From Achromobacter xylosoxidans (GTDB taxonomy: Bacteria > Pseudomonadota > Gammaproteobacteria > Burkholderiales > Burkholderiaceae_B): 64,000 nucleotides of DNA. The stretch's first letter is position 1. Each line of letters begins with the position of its first letter. The position numbers and the translations under genes are program-made. The stretch lies in contig NZ_CP061008.1 of assembly GCF_014490035.1 (NCBI RefSeq), positions 6,138,001 through 6,202,000 on the forward strand. Reading direction: 5' to 3'. Below, piece by piece: positions 26,457-35,048 of the stretch. The notes beneath the pieces were generated by a model. The model was given only the letters and a program-made list of their open reading frames with translations, was not told the origin of the DNA and ran no database searches.

Positions 26457-27713
26457 CTAGCCGAATGCCTTGATGAAGAAATCCCGCGTGCCGAAATTGC
26501 CTGATTTCAGCGCGATGCTGATGTCGCCTTGCGCCGCGGGCGCATGGCCGGAACACCAGGGCACGCCGGGATCGATCTGCTCGCCAATGACGATCTGCTG
26601 CAATCCCAAGGCCTGTACCACCGCCCCCGAGGTCTCGCCGCCCGCCACGATCAGTTGCCGCACGCCGCGTTCGACCAGGCCCGCCGCGATGCGCGCAATG
26701 GCGTCCTCGATCAAGGCGCCCGCGCGCGCGGCGCCGAGTTCGCTCTGCGCCTGCCGCACCTGCGCGGGCTGAGCGGTGGAGTAGATCAGCACCGGGCCGT
26801 CATGCATGCGCGCATCGGCCCAGGCCAGCGCCTCTCCCACGACGTCGTGGCCCGCCGCCAGCCGCAACGGATCCAGCGCCAGCGCCGGCCGGCCGCTTTC
26901 CATGAACGCGGCCACCTGGCCATTGGTCGCCGCCGAGCAACTACCCGCGACCACCGCCTGCAAACCGGGCGCGCGCGGTTGCCGCGCGTCTGCGGACGCC
27001 GCCGTCAGACCCCAGTTGCCGGGCAGTCCGATCGCCACGCCCGAACCCGCCGTCAGCAGCGGCATGCCGGCAAGCGCGGGTCCCAAAGCCAGCAGGTCGG
27101 CATTGGACACGGCATCCACGATCGCGATCTCCACCCCCTGCGCCCGCAACTCCCGGATGCGGGCGCGGATGGCCTCGCTACCTCGCGCCACGACGCTGTA
27201 GTCGATCAGCCCGACGCGGCGCGAAGTCTGCGCGGACAATACGCGCACCAGATTGGGATCGGTCATGGGCGTCAGCGGATGGTGCTGCATGCCCGATTCG
27301 TTCAGCAGCACGTCGCCCGCGAACAGATAGCCCTTGAACACCGTGCGCTTGTTGTCCGGAAAGGCCGGCGTGGCGATGGTGAAGTCCGTGCCCAGCCGCG
27401 CCATCAGCGCATCCGCGACCGGTCCGATGTTGCCCTCGGGCGTGCTGTCGAAGGTGGAGCAATACTTGAAGTAGATCTGTTCCGCACCCTGCGTCAGCAA
27501 CCAGTCCAGCGCCGCCAGCGACTGCGCCACGGCCTCGGCCGCGGGCAGCGTGCGGGTCTTGAGCGCGACCACCACCGCATCCGCCTCGCCGCGCAGGGGT
27601 TCGCCAGGAACGCCTATGGTCTGCACCGTGCGCATGCCGGCGCGCACGAGGTTGTTGGCCAGATCGGTGGCGCCGGTGAAGTCATCGGCGATGCAGCCCA
27701 GTTTGATGCTCAT
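26457..27713 (-). CDS. otnK: 3-oxo-tetronate kinase (four-carbon acid sugar kinase family)
   Basis: A 418-residue protein of the former DUF1537 family. The N-terminal substrate domain starts IKLGCIADDFTGATDLANNL; the C-terminal nucleotide domain holds LIVAGGETSGAVVQALG and IDPGVPWCSGH. It phosphorylates 3-oxo-tetronate with ATP to the 4-phosphate in D-erythronate and L-threonate breakdown. It overlaps the ltnD gene by four bases (ATGA) and is the last gene of the operon. Confidence 0.92.
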   Translation of the reverse strand: MSIKLGCIADDFTGATDLANNLVRAGMRTVQTIGVPGEPLRGEADAVVVALKTRTLPAAEAVAQSLAALDWLLTQGAEQIYFKYCSTFDSTPEGNIGPVADALMARLGTDFTIATPAFPDNKRTVFKGYLFAGDVLLNESGMQHHPLTPMTDPNLVRVLSAQTSRRVGLIDYSVVARGSEAIRARIRELRAQGVEIAIVDAVSNADLLALGPALAGMPLLTAGSGVAIGLPGNWGLTAASADARQPRAPGLQAVVAGSCSAATNGQVAAFMESGRPALALDPLRLAAGHDVVGEALAWADARMHDGPVLIYSTAQPAQVRQAQSELGAARAGALIEDAIARIAAGLVERGVRQLIVAGGETSGAVVQALGLQQIVIGEQIDPGVPWCSGHAPAAQGDISIALKSGNFGTRDFFIKAFG

Positions 27714-28618
27714 TTAGCCTCCGGCAAGGCGATGCCCGGGAATATCTTGATGACCGCGCTGTCGTCCTCGCGGCCGTGGCCGGCGCTGGAGGCCTGCATG
27801 AACATCTGATGCGCGGTGGAAGCCAGCGGCAAGGGAAAGCGGGTATGCCGGGCGGTGTCCAGCACCAGTCCCAAGTCCTTGACGAAGATGTCGACCGCGG
27901 ACAGCGGCGTATAGTCGCCCGCCAGCACATGGGCCATGCGGTTCTCGAACATCCAGCTGTTGCCCGCGCTGTGCGTGATCACTTCATACAGGGCGTCCGC
28001 GTCCACGCCCTCGCGCAGGCCCAGCGCCATGGCTTCCGCCGCAGCGGCGATGTGCACGCCCGCCAGCAGCTGGTTGATGATCTTGACCTTGCTGCCCGCG
28101 CCGGCGCGATCGCCCAGGCGGTAGACCTTGCCGGCCATGGATTCCAGCACCGCGCCGCAGGCGGCGTAAGCCGCCGCGCGGCCCGCAGTCATCATGGTCA
28201 TCTCGCCGGAGGCCGCGCGCGCGGCGCCGCCCGAGATGGGCGCATCCAAGTACAGGATGCCCTGCGTTTCGAGCCGCGCCTCCAGCGCGATGGACCAGTT
28301 GGGATCCACGGTGGAACACATCACGAACACCGCCCCCGGGCGCAGCGCGGCGGCCAGGCCGCCGTCCCCGTACAGCACCTCCTCGGTCTGCTGGGCATTG
28401 ACGACCACACTGATGACGATGTCGCAGGCGGCCGCCATGTCGGCCAGGGTGGCGCAGGCCACGCCGCCCTGCGCCGCGAATGCCGCGCAAGCTTCCTGGC
28501 GGACGTCGAACACGTGCACGTCGTGGCCGGCCCGGCGCAGGCTTTGCGCGATGCCCGCGCCCATGGTGCCGAGGCCGATGACGCCGACGCGGCGGGAGGG
28601 GGTTTGAGGATTGCTCAT
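27710..28618 (-). CDS. ltnD: L-threonate dehydrogenase (3-hydroxyisobutyrate dehydrogenase family)
   Basis: A 302-residue beta-hydroxyacid dehydrogenase. The N-terminal Rossmann motif is VGVIGLGTMGAGIAQSL, the substrate-binding motif is LDAPISGGAARAASGEM, and the catalytic lysine lies in VKIINQLLAGVHIAAAAE. In this operon it most likely oxidises L-threonate to 2-oxo-tetronate using NAD. The start MSNPQTPSRRVGV at 28618 is chosen because it precedes the Rossmann fold; longer in-frame extensions run into the denD region and are not family-like. Confidence 0.88.
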   Translation of the reverse strand: MSNPQTPSRRVGVIGLGTMGAGIAQSLRRAGHDVHVFDVRQEACAAFAAQGGVACATLADMAAACDIVISVVVNAQQTEEVLYGDGGLAAALRPGAVFVMCSTVDPNWSIALEARLETQGILYLDAPISGGAARAASGEMTMMTAGRAAAYAACGAVLESMAGKVYRLGDRAGAGSKVKIINQLLAGVHIAAAAEAMALGLREGVDADALYEVITHSAGNSWMFENRMAHVLAGDYTPLSAVDIFVKDLGLVLDTARHTRFPLPLASTAHQMFMQASSAGHGREDDSAVIKIFPGIALPEAK

Positions 28619-28664
28619 ATCGTTGGCGGTCCCGGCTACGGTAGGAATGGAGAGCAGCCTGCGC

Positions 28665-29639
28665 TCAGCGCGGCAGGTCGTCGGCCATGTAGGCGCGGAT
28701 GATGTCCGCGAAATCGGCGTCGCCGCGCAAGCCCAGGCGCTCGGCCCGAGCAGTGTCCCAGCGGCCAGGCCAGCTGCCCACGATGCGCTCGACGCGCTCG
28801 TCAGGCTGCCAGCCGACGCGGCCGGCGACCTCCTCGCCCGCGACCTGGCGCAGCGCCTGCACCATCTCGCTTGCCGTGACCGAAACCCCTGGCAGATTGA
28901 TGGGCGCACGGTCCGCGACGGCGGCCGCTTCCAGTTCGCAGCCGGCGATCAGGGCCTGGATCGCGCCGCGCGGCGACAGCAGCCACAGGCGCGTGTCGGC
29001 GCTCACCGGGCAGGCGGCCTCCAGGCCGTTCAAGGGTTCGCGGATGATGCCGCTGGCGAACGAGGAAGCCGCCGCATTGGGCCGCCCCGGACGTACGCTG
29101 ATGGTGGGCAGGCGCAGCACGCGCCCGTCCACATAGCCGCGCCGCGTGTAGTCCGCCAGCAGCAGTTCGGCAATGGCCTTCTGCGTGCCGTAGGACGATT
29201 GGGGATTGAGCGCGGTATCGTCGCGCACGGTGTCGGGCAGCGCGCCGCCGTACACCGCGACCGAACTGGTGAAGATCACCCGCGGCTTGTGGCCCAGCGC
29301 GCGGCAGGTCTCCAGCAGCGCGCGCGATGCGTCCAGGTTAATGCGCATGCCCAGATCGAAATCGGCCTCCGCCTGCCCGCTGACGATGGCCGCCAGATGG
29401 AAGATGGCGCGAGTCTCGGTGTCGATGGCCTGCCGCAACACTGCGGGATCGGCGATATCGCCGACCTGCGCATGGATGCGCGGATCGTCCGGCCCCGGAG
29501 CCAGCACCACGTCCAGCAGGTCGATCCGCGTGATGGCTTCAGGCTTGCCGCCATCCAATGCCAGCGTGCCGCGCTCCAGCAGCTTGCGGGCCAGGCGCTG
29601 CCCCAGGAATCCGGCGCCGCCGGTGATGAGTATCTTCAT
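28665..29639 (-). CDS. denD: D-erythronate dehydrogenase (SDR/epimerase fold)
   Basis: A 324-residue extended short-chain dehydrogenase. The NAD-binding motif [20 protein letters not shown] is at the N-terminus, TSSVAVYGG supplies the catalytic Ser/Thr and [13 protein letters not shown] the Tyr-x3-Lys pair. It matches the DenD family that oxidises D-erythronate to 2-oxo-tetronate. The gene overlaps otnI by four bases and is followed after 46 bases by ltnD, so both sugar-acid entry enzymes are in the same operon. Confidence 0.9.
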   Translation of the reverse strand: MKILITGGAGFLGQRLARKLLERGTLALDGGKPEAITRIDLLDVVLAPGPDDPRIHAQVGDIADPAVLRQAIDTETRAIFHLAAIVSGQAEADFDLGMRINLDASRALLETCRALGHKPRVIFTSSVAVYGGALPDTVRDDTALNPQSSYGTQKAIAELLLADYTRRGYVDGRVLRLPTISVRPGRPNAAASSFASGIIREPLNGLEAACPVSADTRLWLLSPRGAIQALIAGCELEAAAVADRAPINLPGVSVTASEMVQALRQVAGEEVAGRVGWQPDERVERIVGSWPGRWDTARAERLGLRGDADFADIIRAYMADDLPR

Positions 29640-30436
29640 ATCGCGGTATGCCCCGTGTGGGTCAGATAGGACCGGGCCCAGCCCAGCCCGGCGGAGGTGC
29701 CGGCCCGGGGCCGGTATTCGCAGCCGATCCAGCCGGCATAGCCCAGCGCATCGATCTGTTCGAACAGATAGGGATAGTTCAGCTCGCCCAGGTCCGGTTC
29801 GTGGCGGTCCGGCACGCCCGCGATCTGGATGTGGCCAATGCCCGCCATGTCCCGCTTGAGCTTGACCGCGATATCGCCTTCCACGATCTGGCAGTGATAG
29901 ATGTCGAACTGCACCTTCAGGTTATCGGCGCCGACCTCGGCGCATATGGCCTGGGCCTCGTCCTGACGGTTGAGGAAAAAGCCCGGAATGTCGCGCGTGT
30001 TGATCGGCTCTATGACCACCGTCACGCCGGCGGATGCCGCGGCGCGCGCGGCCCAAGCGAGGTTCTCCAGATAGACCGCGCGATGCGCTGCGCGGTCCTG
30101 CCCGTGCTGTATCAGCCCGGCCATGAGATGCAGCTTGCGGTTGCCCAGCACGGCGGCATATTCCAAGGCCAGGTCGACCCCGCGCCGGAACTCGCTGGCG
30201 CGGCCCGGCAGCGAGGCCGTGCCGCGCTCGCCTGCGGCCCAATCGCCGGGCGGCGCGTTGAACAGCGCCTGGGTCAGCCCCTGCCCCTGCAGCCGCGCCT
30301 GGAGCTCGGCCGCCGGATACTCGTAGGGAAACAGGAACTCCACACCCGCGAACCCGTCCCTCGCAGCCGCAGCAAAGCGGTCCAGGAAGGGATGCTCGGT
30401 GTACATCATGCTGAGATTGGCGGCCAGGCGCGGCAT
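29636..30436 (-). CDS. otnI: 2-oxo-tetronate isomerase
   Basis: A 266-residue TIM-barrel isomerase of the hydroxypyruvate isomerase family, starting [15 protein letters not shown]. Key segments are [34 protein letters not shown] and [13 protein letters not shown]. It converts 2-oxo-tetronate to 3-oxo-tetronate, the substrate of OtnK. Its position between otnC and denD supports this assignment over hydroxypyruvate isomerase. Confidence 0.92.
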   Translation of the reverse strand: MPRLAANLSMMYTEHPFLDRFAAAARDGFAGVEFLFPYEYPAAELQARLQGQGLTQALFNAPPGDWAAGERGTASLPGRASEFRRGVDLALEYAAVLGNRKLHLMAGLIQHGQDRAAHRAVYLENLAWAARAAASAGVTVVIEPINTRDIPGFFLNRQDEAQAICAEVGADNLKVQFDIYHCQIVEGDIAVKLKRDMAGIGHIQIAGVPDRHEPDLGELNYPYLFEQIDALGYAGWIGCEYRPRAGTSAGLGWARSYLTHTGHTAI

Positions 30437-30450
30437 CGCGGTTCCTTGAT

Positions 30451-31092
30451 TCAGTAGCGCGCGCCGAACACGACCCGCAGTTCATCGATGGCCGCGGCGC
30501 TCAATGGCGCCGGCCGGGGATTGCTCATCAGCCACAGGCGGGCGGTTTCTTCCAGTTCTTCCAGCGCGTAGGAGGCATGCGCCACGGAGCGTTCCCATAC
30601 CACCGGCCCCAGGCGCTCGAACAGCGCCCCCCGCACCTCGCCGGCCACCGCGGCGACCTCGGCCGCGGCTTGCGGATCGCCGGGACGGCGATAGGGGATC
30701 AGCGGAATCCGGCCGACCTTCATGACCTGATAGGGCGTGATGGGCGGCAGCACTTCATCGGGCCGCCAGACGCCCGCCAACGTCAGCGCCACCAGATGCG
30801 TGGAATGCGTGTGCACGATGCCGCGGGCGCCGGGACTGGCCTGGTAGATGCCGCGATGCAGCTCCAGCGTCTTGGACGGCTTGCTGCCCGACACGTGCCT
30901 GCCCGCCGCATCGACCTTGGACAGTTCGGCGGGATCCAGCCGTCCGAGGCAGGCGTCGGTCGGCGTGATCAGCCAGCCGTCGTCCAGGCGCGCGCTGATG
31001 TTGCCGGCGGCGCCCACGGTATAGCCGCGGTTATAGAGACTGGCGCCGACGGCGCAGATCTCTTCGCGAATGCGGGATTCTTCAGAATTCAT
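30451..31092 (-). CDS. otnC: 3-oxo-tetronate 4-phosphate decarboxylase (class II aldolase family)
   Basis: A 213-residue class II aldolase/adducin family protein. The metal-binding pair is in [17 protein letters not shown], and [18 protein letters not shown] is the usual N-terminal motif. In the pathway it decarboxylates 3-oxo-tetronate 4-phosphate to dihydroxyacetone phosphate. The ATG at 31092 is preferred to a TTG at 31107. It is the first gene of the five-gene sugar-acid operon; a terminator separates it from the Bug gene upstream, so the operon probably has its own promoter near 31095-31115. Confidence 0.9.
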   Translation of the reverse strand: MNSEESRIREEICAVGASLYNRGYTVGAAGNISARLDDGWLITPTDACLGRLDPAELSKVDAAGRHVSGSKPSKTLELHRGIYQASPGARGIVHTHSTHLVALTLAGVWRPDEVLPPITPYQVMKVGRIPLIPYRRPGDPQAAAEVAAVAGEVRGALFERLGPVVWERSVAHASYALEELEETARLWLMSNPRPAPLSAAAIDELRVVFGARY

Positions 31093-31115
31093 AAGGTCAT
31101 CATACAAATTCTGGC

Positions 31116-31144
31116 AAAAAAAGACACCCAGGGTAAGTCCCGGG
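31116..31144 (-). terminator. Terminator between the Bug gene and otnC
   Basis: On the minus strand CCCGGG and CCTGGG form a 6-bp stem (one G-T pair) with a short loop, followed by a run of seven T residues (A-run at 31116-31122 on the plus strand). A second larger stem, CCGGGCAG with CTGCCCGG (31140-31168), overlaps it on the upstream side. It lies about 30 bases after the Bug stop codon. Confidence 0.75.
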
Positions 31145-31174
31145 CAGGAATCCGCGATCTCTGCCCGGCCAGCC

Positions 31175-32152
31175 TCAGTTCACCGTTATCCCGGCATCCC
31201 GGATCAGTTCGGCGAAACGCGGCACGTCGCGCGCGATCAAGGCCTGGAAGGCCGCGGAGCCCTGCTCCTGCGTCCCCGGCGCCTGCGCCGCCAGCTTGTC
31301 GAGCGACTCGCGTACATTCGGGCTCTTCAGCGCCGCCGCCAGCGCCTCCTCCAGCCGCGCCACCACCGCCGGCGGCGTGCCCGCCGGCGCGGCAATGCCA
31401 TTCCAGACGCTCATATTGAATTGCGGCACGCCGCCTTCCGCGAACGTAGGCACATCGGGGATCTGCGGCAGCCGGCTCGGGCTGGCCACGGCCAGCGCCG
31501 TGACGCGCTTGCCTTCATGGATGGGAATCATGGTGACCGTCTGGTCGATCACGGCTTCCACGGTGCCCGCCATCAGGTCGCTGATCGCCGGCCCCGCGCC
31601 CCGATACGGAATCTGCATGCCCTGGGTCCCGGTGACGTGCAGGAAATAGGCCGCCGCGATATGGCTGGTGGAACCCGAGCCGGCGTTGCCGAAGTTCACG
31701 TCCTTGCCTTGCTTGCGCAGGCGTTCGACGAAATCGGACAGCTTGGTGATGCCGCTGGCCTTGCTGACGGAAAGCACCATCGGCACGGTCGCCACCAGTC
31801 CGATCGCGGTCATGTCGCGGCGCGGATCGAACTTGCTTGCGGGATAGAGCGACGGCGCGATCGCCAGCGATCCCATATTGCCGAAGGTGATGGTGTAGCC
31901 GTCCGGCGCCGCGCGCGCCACGCGCTGGTTGCCGATCATCGTGCCGCCGCCGCCCTGGTTTTCCACCACGACGGGTTGCCCCAGATTCTCGCCCATGGCT
32001 TGCGCCACGATGCGGGCCAGGCCGTCCGTGGACCCGCCGGGCGCATAAGGCACCACCATAGAAATGGCGCGGGCGGGATAGCCCTGCGCCCCCGCCAGGG
32101 CGCTGAATGCAAACAGGCAGGCGCCAGCAGACGCCAGTATGGTCTTCCTCAT
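31175..32152 (-). CDS. Bug-type (TTT family) periplasmic solute-binding protein
   Basis: A 325-residue protein with signal peptide MRKTILASAGACLFAFSALA and the Bug core motifs VVPYAPGGSTDGLARIVAQA, GQPVVVENQGGGG and PDGYTITFG. The ATG follows GAGGAGCAAAACC. Placed before the erythronate/threonate operon and after two catabolic genes, it may bind a sugar acid for uptake. No membrane partner genes are nearby, so it presumably uses a shared TctAB-type transporter encoded elsewhere. Confidence 0.9.
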   Translation of the reverse strand: MRKTILASAGACLFAFSALAGAQGYPARAISMVVPYAPGGSTDGLARIVAQAMGENLGQPVVVENQGGGGTMIGNQRVARAAPDGYTITFGNMGSLAIAPSLYPASKFDPRRDMTAIGLVATVPMVLSVSKASGITKLSDFVERLRKQGKDVNFGNAGSGSTSHIAAAYFLHVTGTQGMQIPYRGAGPAISDLMAGTVEAVIDQTVTMIPIHEGKRVTALAVASPSRLPQIPDVPTFAEGGVPQFNMSVWNGIAAPAGTPPAVVARLEEALAAALKSPNVRESLDKLAAQAPGTQEQGSAAFQALIARDVPRFAELIRDAGITVN

Positions 32153-32271
32153 GGTTTTGCTCCTCGGTTTTCATGGTTGCCGGCAACAGCCGGCCCTCCG
32201 CCTTGTGCCGGCGGATTCTTGCGCTACGTTGGAAGGGAAGCGGCGCGGGCGACAGCCCGGCCGCGGCTTGC

Positions 32272-33189
32272 TCAGCCTTTGGGCTTGGCGCCCAGCTCCA
32301 CGCCTGCGAGCTGTTCGGACAGGCGCGCAACGGCGGTATGGTCCTGGCCCTTGCCCAGCGTCTTGCCGGCCGAGGCCCACAGTTCGCGGCACAGCGAGGC
32401 GAACGGCGTGGGCGTGCCGGTATCGGTCGCGATGCCCAGCGCGATGCCCAGGTCCTTGACCATCAGGTCCAGGCCGAATCCCGAGTTGAACTGGCGCGAC
32501 AGCACGAATTGCTTGAACTTCTTCTGGGTCGAATTGTTCATGCCGGTCGACGCGTTGAGCACGTCGACGATCACGTTCGGATCCAGGCCGAACTGCTGGC
32601 CGATCAGCATCGCCTCCACCCCGATCAGGAAGCCGCCGGCCGACACCAGGTTGTTCAAGGCCTTCATGGCGTGGGCGCTGCCGACCTCGCCCACCGGCGT
32701 AATCGTCGTGCCCATGCTGGACAGGGCCGGGCGCACCCGCTCCAGCGTCGCGGCGGGTCCGCCGTACATGATGGCCAGCTCACCCGTACGTGCGCGCGGC
32801 ACGCCGCCGGACACCGGGGCGTCGACCATGACGCCGCCGGCGGCGGCAACGGCCTGCGCCAGGCGCTGCGTATGCGCCGGCACGCCGGAACTCATGTCGA
32901 CCACCACGCTGCCCGGGCGCAGGCCCGCCAGCACGCCTTGTTCGCCGTTGAGCACCTGCTCGACGATCGCGCTGGTGGGCAGCATGGTGAAGACGATGTC
33001 GGACTGAGCCGCCAATTCCGCGCAGGTGGCGGCGGCCTGGCCGCCCACTTCCTGGGCGAACTTGTCCGCCTGGCCCGGCACGGCGTCGAACACCGTGACG
33101 GCAAAGCCGGCCTGTACCAGACGGGCCGCCATGGGCCAGCCCATGCTGCCGATGCCGATCAGGCCCACGCGCTCCTGCGCGGCGCTCAT
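32272..33189 (-). CDS. NAD(P)-dependent beta-hydroxyacid dehydrogenase
   Basis: A 305-residue member of the 3-hydroxyisobutyrate/tartronate-semialdehyde reductase family. The Rossmann motif is VGLIGIGSMGWPMAARLV, the substrate loop is VDAPVSGGVPRARTGELAIM and the catalytic lysine is in HAMKALNNLVSAGGFL. It is a different paralogue from ltnD. It overlaps the decarboxylase-like gene by four bases (ATGA), so the two act together on a hydroxy-acid whose identity is not clear. Confidence 0.88.
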   Translation of the reverse strand: MSAAQERVGLIGIGSMGWPMAARLVQAGFAVTVFDAVPGQADKFAQEVGGQAAATCAELAAQSDIVFTMLPTSAIVEQVLNGEQGVLAGLRPGSVVVDMSSGVPAHTQRLAQAVAAAGGVMVDAPVSGGVPRARTGELAIMYGGPAATLERVRPALSSMGTTITPVGEVGSAHAMKALNNLVSAGGFLIGVEAMLIGQQFGLDPNVIVDVLNASTGMNNSTQKKFKQFVLSRQFNSGFGLDLMVKDLGIALGIATDTGTPTPFASLCRELWASAGKTLGKGQDHTAVARLSEQLAGVELGAKPKG

Positions 33190-33599
33190 GCCTTGGACTC
33201 CTTGAAGGCGCCCTCTTCTTCCAGCACCTGGTTGGCGACCTTGAATGCATCCAGCCCCGCCGGAATGCCGCAGTAGACCGTGGCCTGCAGCAGGATTTCC
33301 TTGATCTCCTCGACCGTCACGCCGTTGTTCAACGCGCCCTTGACGTGCAGCTTGATCTCGGCGGGACGGTTCAGTGCCGTCAGCATGGCCAGGTTAAGCA
33401 TGCTGCGCGTCTTCTTCTCCAGCCCCGGGCGGCCCCAGGTGTAGCCCCAGCACCACTCGGTGGTGATGTGCTGGAAGGCCATCATGAATTCGTTGGCGCG
33501 GGCCAGCGAGCCGTCCACGTATTCGGTGCCCAGCACTTCGCGGCGCAGGTTCAGGCCTTGGTCGAACAGGGCCTGGGTTTCGGATTTGGTGTCTGCCAT
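33186..33599 (-). CDS. Carboxymuconolactone decarboxylase family protein
   Basis: A 137-residue single-domain protein resembling PcaC: GLNLRREVLGTEYVDGSLAR, EWCWGYTWGRPGLEKKTRSM and LHVKGALNNGVTVEEIKEIL, with the catalytic-type His in KLHVKGA. It lacks the CxxC of the AhpD peroxidase branch, so a decarboxylase or lactone-acting role is more likely than peroxidase. The ATG at 33599 has AGAGGAACTC upstream. It is the first gene of a minus-strand operon that starts at the divergent promoter region. Confidence 0.85.
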   Translation of the reverse strand: MADTKSETQALFDQGLNLRREVLGTEYVDGSLARANEFMMAFQHITTEWCWGYTWGRPGLEKKTRSMLNLAMLTALNRPAEIKLHVKGALNNGVTVEEIKEILLQATVYCGIPAGLDAFKVANQVLEEEGAFKESKA

Positions 33600-33664
33600 G
33601 AGTTCCTCTTGCGTGATGGGGTGAGGGGTTGCGGAGCAGGCGTCCGCCTGATCCATTTTGTCTG

Positions 33665-33694
33665 ATTGTCCGGCAACTTTCCCGCAATCGTCAA
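33665..33694 (-). promoter_or_regulatory. Predicted promoter of the decarboxylase-like operon
   Basis: On the minus strand TTGACG (33689-33694) and GACAAT (33665-33670) are 18 bases apart, a fair sigma-70 promoter. The -10 box overlaps a GATTGTC half-site identical to half of the nearby palindrome, so the same regulator may touch it. Confidence 0.45.
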
Positions 33695-33699
33695 TAGTC

Positions 33700-33716
33700 A
33701 GATTGTCAGACAATCT
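33700..33716. promoter_or_regulatory. Perfect 17-base palindrome, probable GntR (FCD) operator
   Basis: AGATTGTC-A-GACAATCT is an exact inverted repeat with a single central base. TTGTC/GACAA palindromes of this size are typical operators of FadR/FCD-type GntR regulators, and such a gene (38444) lies in the plus-strand operon. The palindrome sits between the two divergent predicted promoters, two bases upstream of the plus-strand -35 box. Confidence 0.7.
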
Positions 33717-33718
33717 TC

Positions 33719-33747
33719 TTGACTGCTTAAGATTTGAGCAGAATAAT
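33719..33747 (+). promoter_or_regulatory. Predicted sigma-70 promoter of the second Liv operon
   Basis: TTGACT (33719-33724) and AATAAT (33742-33747) are separated by exactly 17 bases; each box matches consensus at five of six positions. Transcription would start about 55 bases before the binding-protein start codon. Confidence 0.6.
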
Positions 33748-33808
33748 GTGCCGCAGAGCGCCGGGCCGGCAGCCTTGCGCCACACCCGAAAAAAGCCAGG
33801 AGACAGAC

Positions 33809-35026
33809 ATGACAAAACCCCAACAGGCCATGCGCCGCGGGCGCAGGGAATTCGTCGCTGGATTGGGCGCGGCCGCGCTGGCCGCCAGCTTGCCCGGCCG
33901 CGCGCTGGCCGCGCCGGCGGAAATCAACGTCGGCGTGATCCTGCCGCTGTCGGGCGCCAACGCCCAGTTCGGCATCAATTCGCGCCAGGGACTGGAGCTG
34001 GCCGCCGACGAGATCAACGCAGCCGGCGGCATCAAGGCCATGGGTGGGGCCAAGCTCAAGCTCATCATTGCCGACGCCACTTCCCAGCCCACCACCGCGG
34101 CCACCGTGGCGCAGCGCCTGATCACGCAGAACCGCTGCGTGGCCATCATCGGCGCCTACGCCTCGTCGCTGACGCTGGCAATCTCGGAAGTGACCGAGCG
34201 CCGCGGCATCCCCCTGCTCACCATGTCGTTCTCCGACGTGCTCACCGAGCGCGGCTTCAAGCACATCTTCCAGGTGGTATCCAAAGGCTCGGTGCTGGGC
34301 CGCGCGCAGTATGACTATGCGGCCTCGGTGGTGGCGGGCGCTTCGGACATCAAGAAGATCGCGCTGCTGTACGAGGACACCGCCTACGGCACCTCGCAGG
34401 CGGTTGGCGTGCGCAATGCGGCCAAGGCGGCGGGCGCGCAGGTCGTGCTGGACGAGGCCTATCCGCTGGGCATCACCGACGTCACGCCGCTGATCAGCAA
34501 GCTGCGCGGATCGGACGCCCAGATCGTGTTCCCGATCTCGTACCTGAACGACAGCCTGCTGATCATCCGCGTCATGCGGCAGCAGCGCCTGACCGTGCCC
34601 ATCGTGGGCGGAGCCGCGGGCTACGTCATTCCCGACTTCGCCAAGGCCCTGGGGCAGTACTCCGAGGCGGTGCTGTCGATCGCCCCCGCCAACTACGACC
34701 AGGCGCCCGAATACACCGAGCGCTACCGCAAGCGCTTCGGCACCTTCATGCCGCACGAGGCGCTGGAACATGCGGTGTGCGCGGGCGTGCTGGCCCAGGC
34801 GCTGGAAGTCGCCGCGTCCGACAAGCCGGAAGCGGTCTCCCAGGCGCTGCGCGCGCAGAAGTACGACCAGGGCTGGGCCGGCGTGATGTCGGGTGGCGGC
34901 GTGCATTTCGACGCCAACGGCCTGAACACCATGGCGCAGCCCATCATGGTCCAGTGGCAAAAGGGCGAACTGGTCTCGGTCTGGCCGCAGGCGCTGGCCA
35001 AGGGCCGCGTCATCACGGCCTCCTGA
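33809..35026 (+). CDS. Liv-type ABC importer periplasmic binding protein
   Basis: A 405-residue type I periplasmic binding protein with a twin-arginine-like signal (RRGRREFVAGLGAAALAASL) ending near RALAAPAE. Conserved segments are INVGVILPLSGANAQFGINS, LAADEINAAGGIKAMGGAK and LYEDTAYGTSQAVG. The ATG at 33809 has CAGGAGACAGAC upstream. It starts a five-gene importer operon that also carries a regulator and two hydrolases. The substrate is unknown; the hydrolases suggest an amide or ester. Confidence 0.92.
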   Translation: MTKPQQAMRRGRREFVAGLGAAALAASLPGRALAAPAEINVGVILPLSGANAQFGINSRQGLELAADEINAAGGIKAMGGAKLKLIIADATSQPTTAATVAQRLITQNRCVAIIGAYASSLTLAISEVTERRGIPLLTMSFSDVLTERGFKHIFQVVSKGSVLGRAQYDYAASVVAGASDIKKIALLYEDTAYGTSQAVGVRNAAKAAGAQVVLDEAYPLGITDVTPLISKLRGSDAQIVFPISYLNDSLLIIRVMRQQRLTVPIVGGAAGYVIPDFAKALGQYSEAVLSIAPANYDQAPEYTERYRKRFGTFMPHEALEHAVCAGVLAQALEVAASDKPEAVSQALRAQKYDQGWAGVMSGGGVHFDANGLNTMAQPIMVQWQKGELVSVWPQALAKGRVITAS

Positions 35027-35048
35027 ACCCCACGCGCGGAGCACGGTC

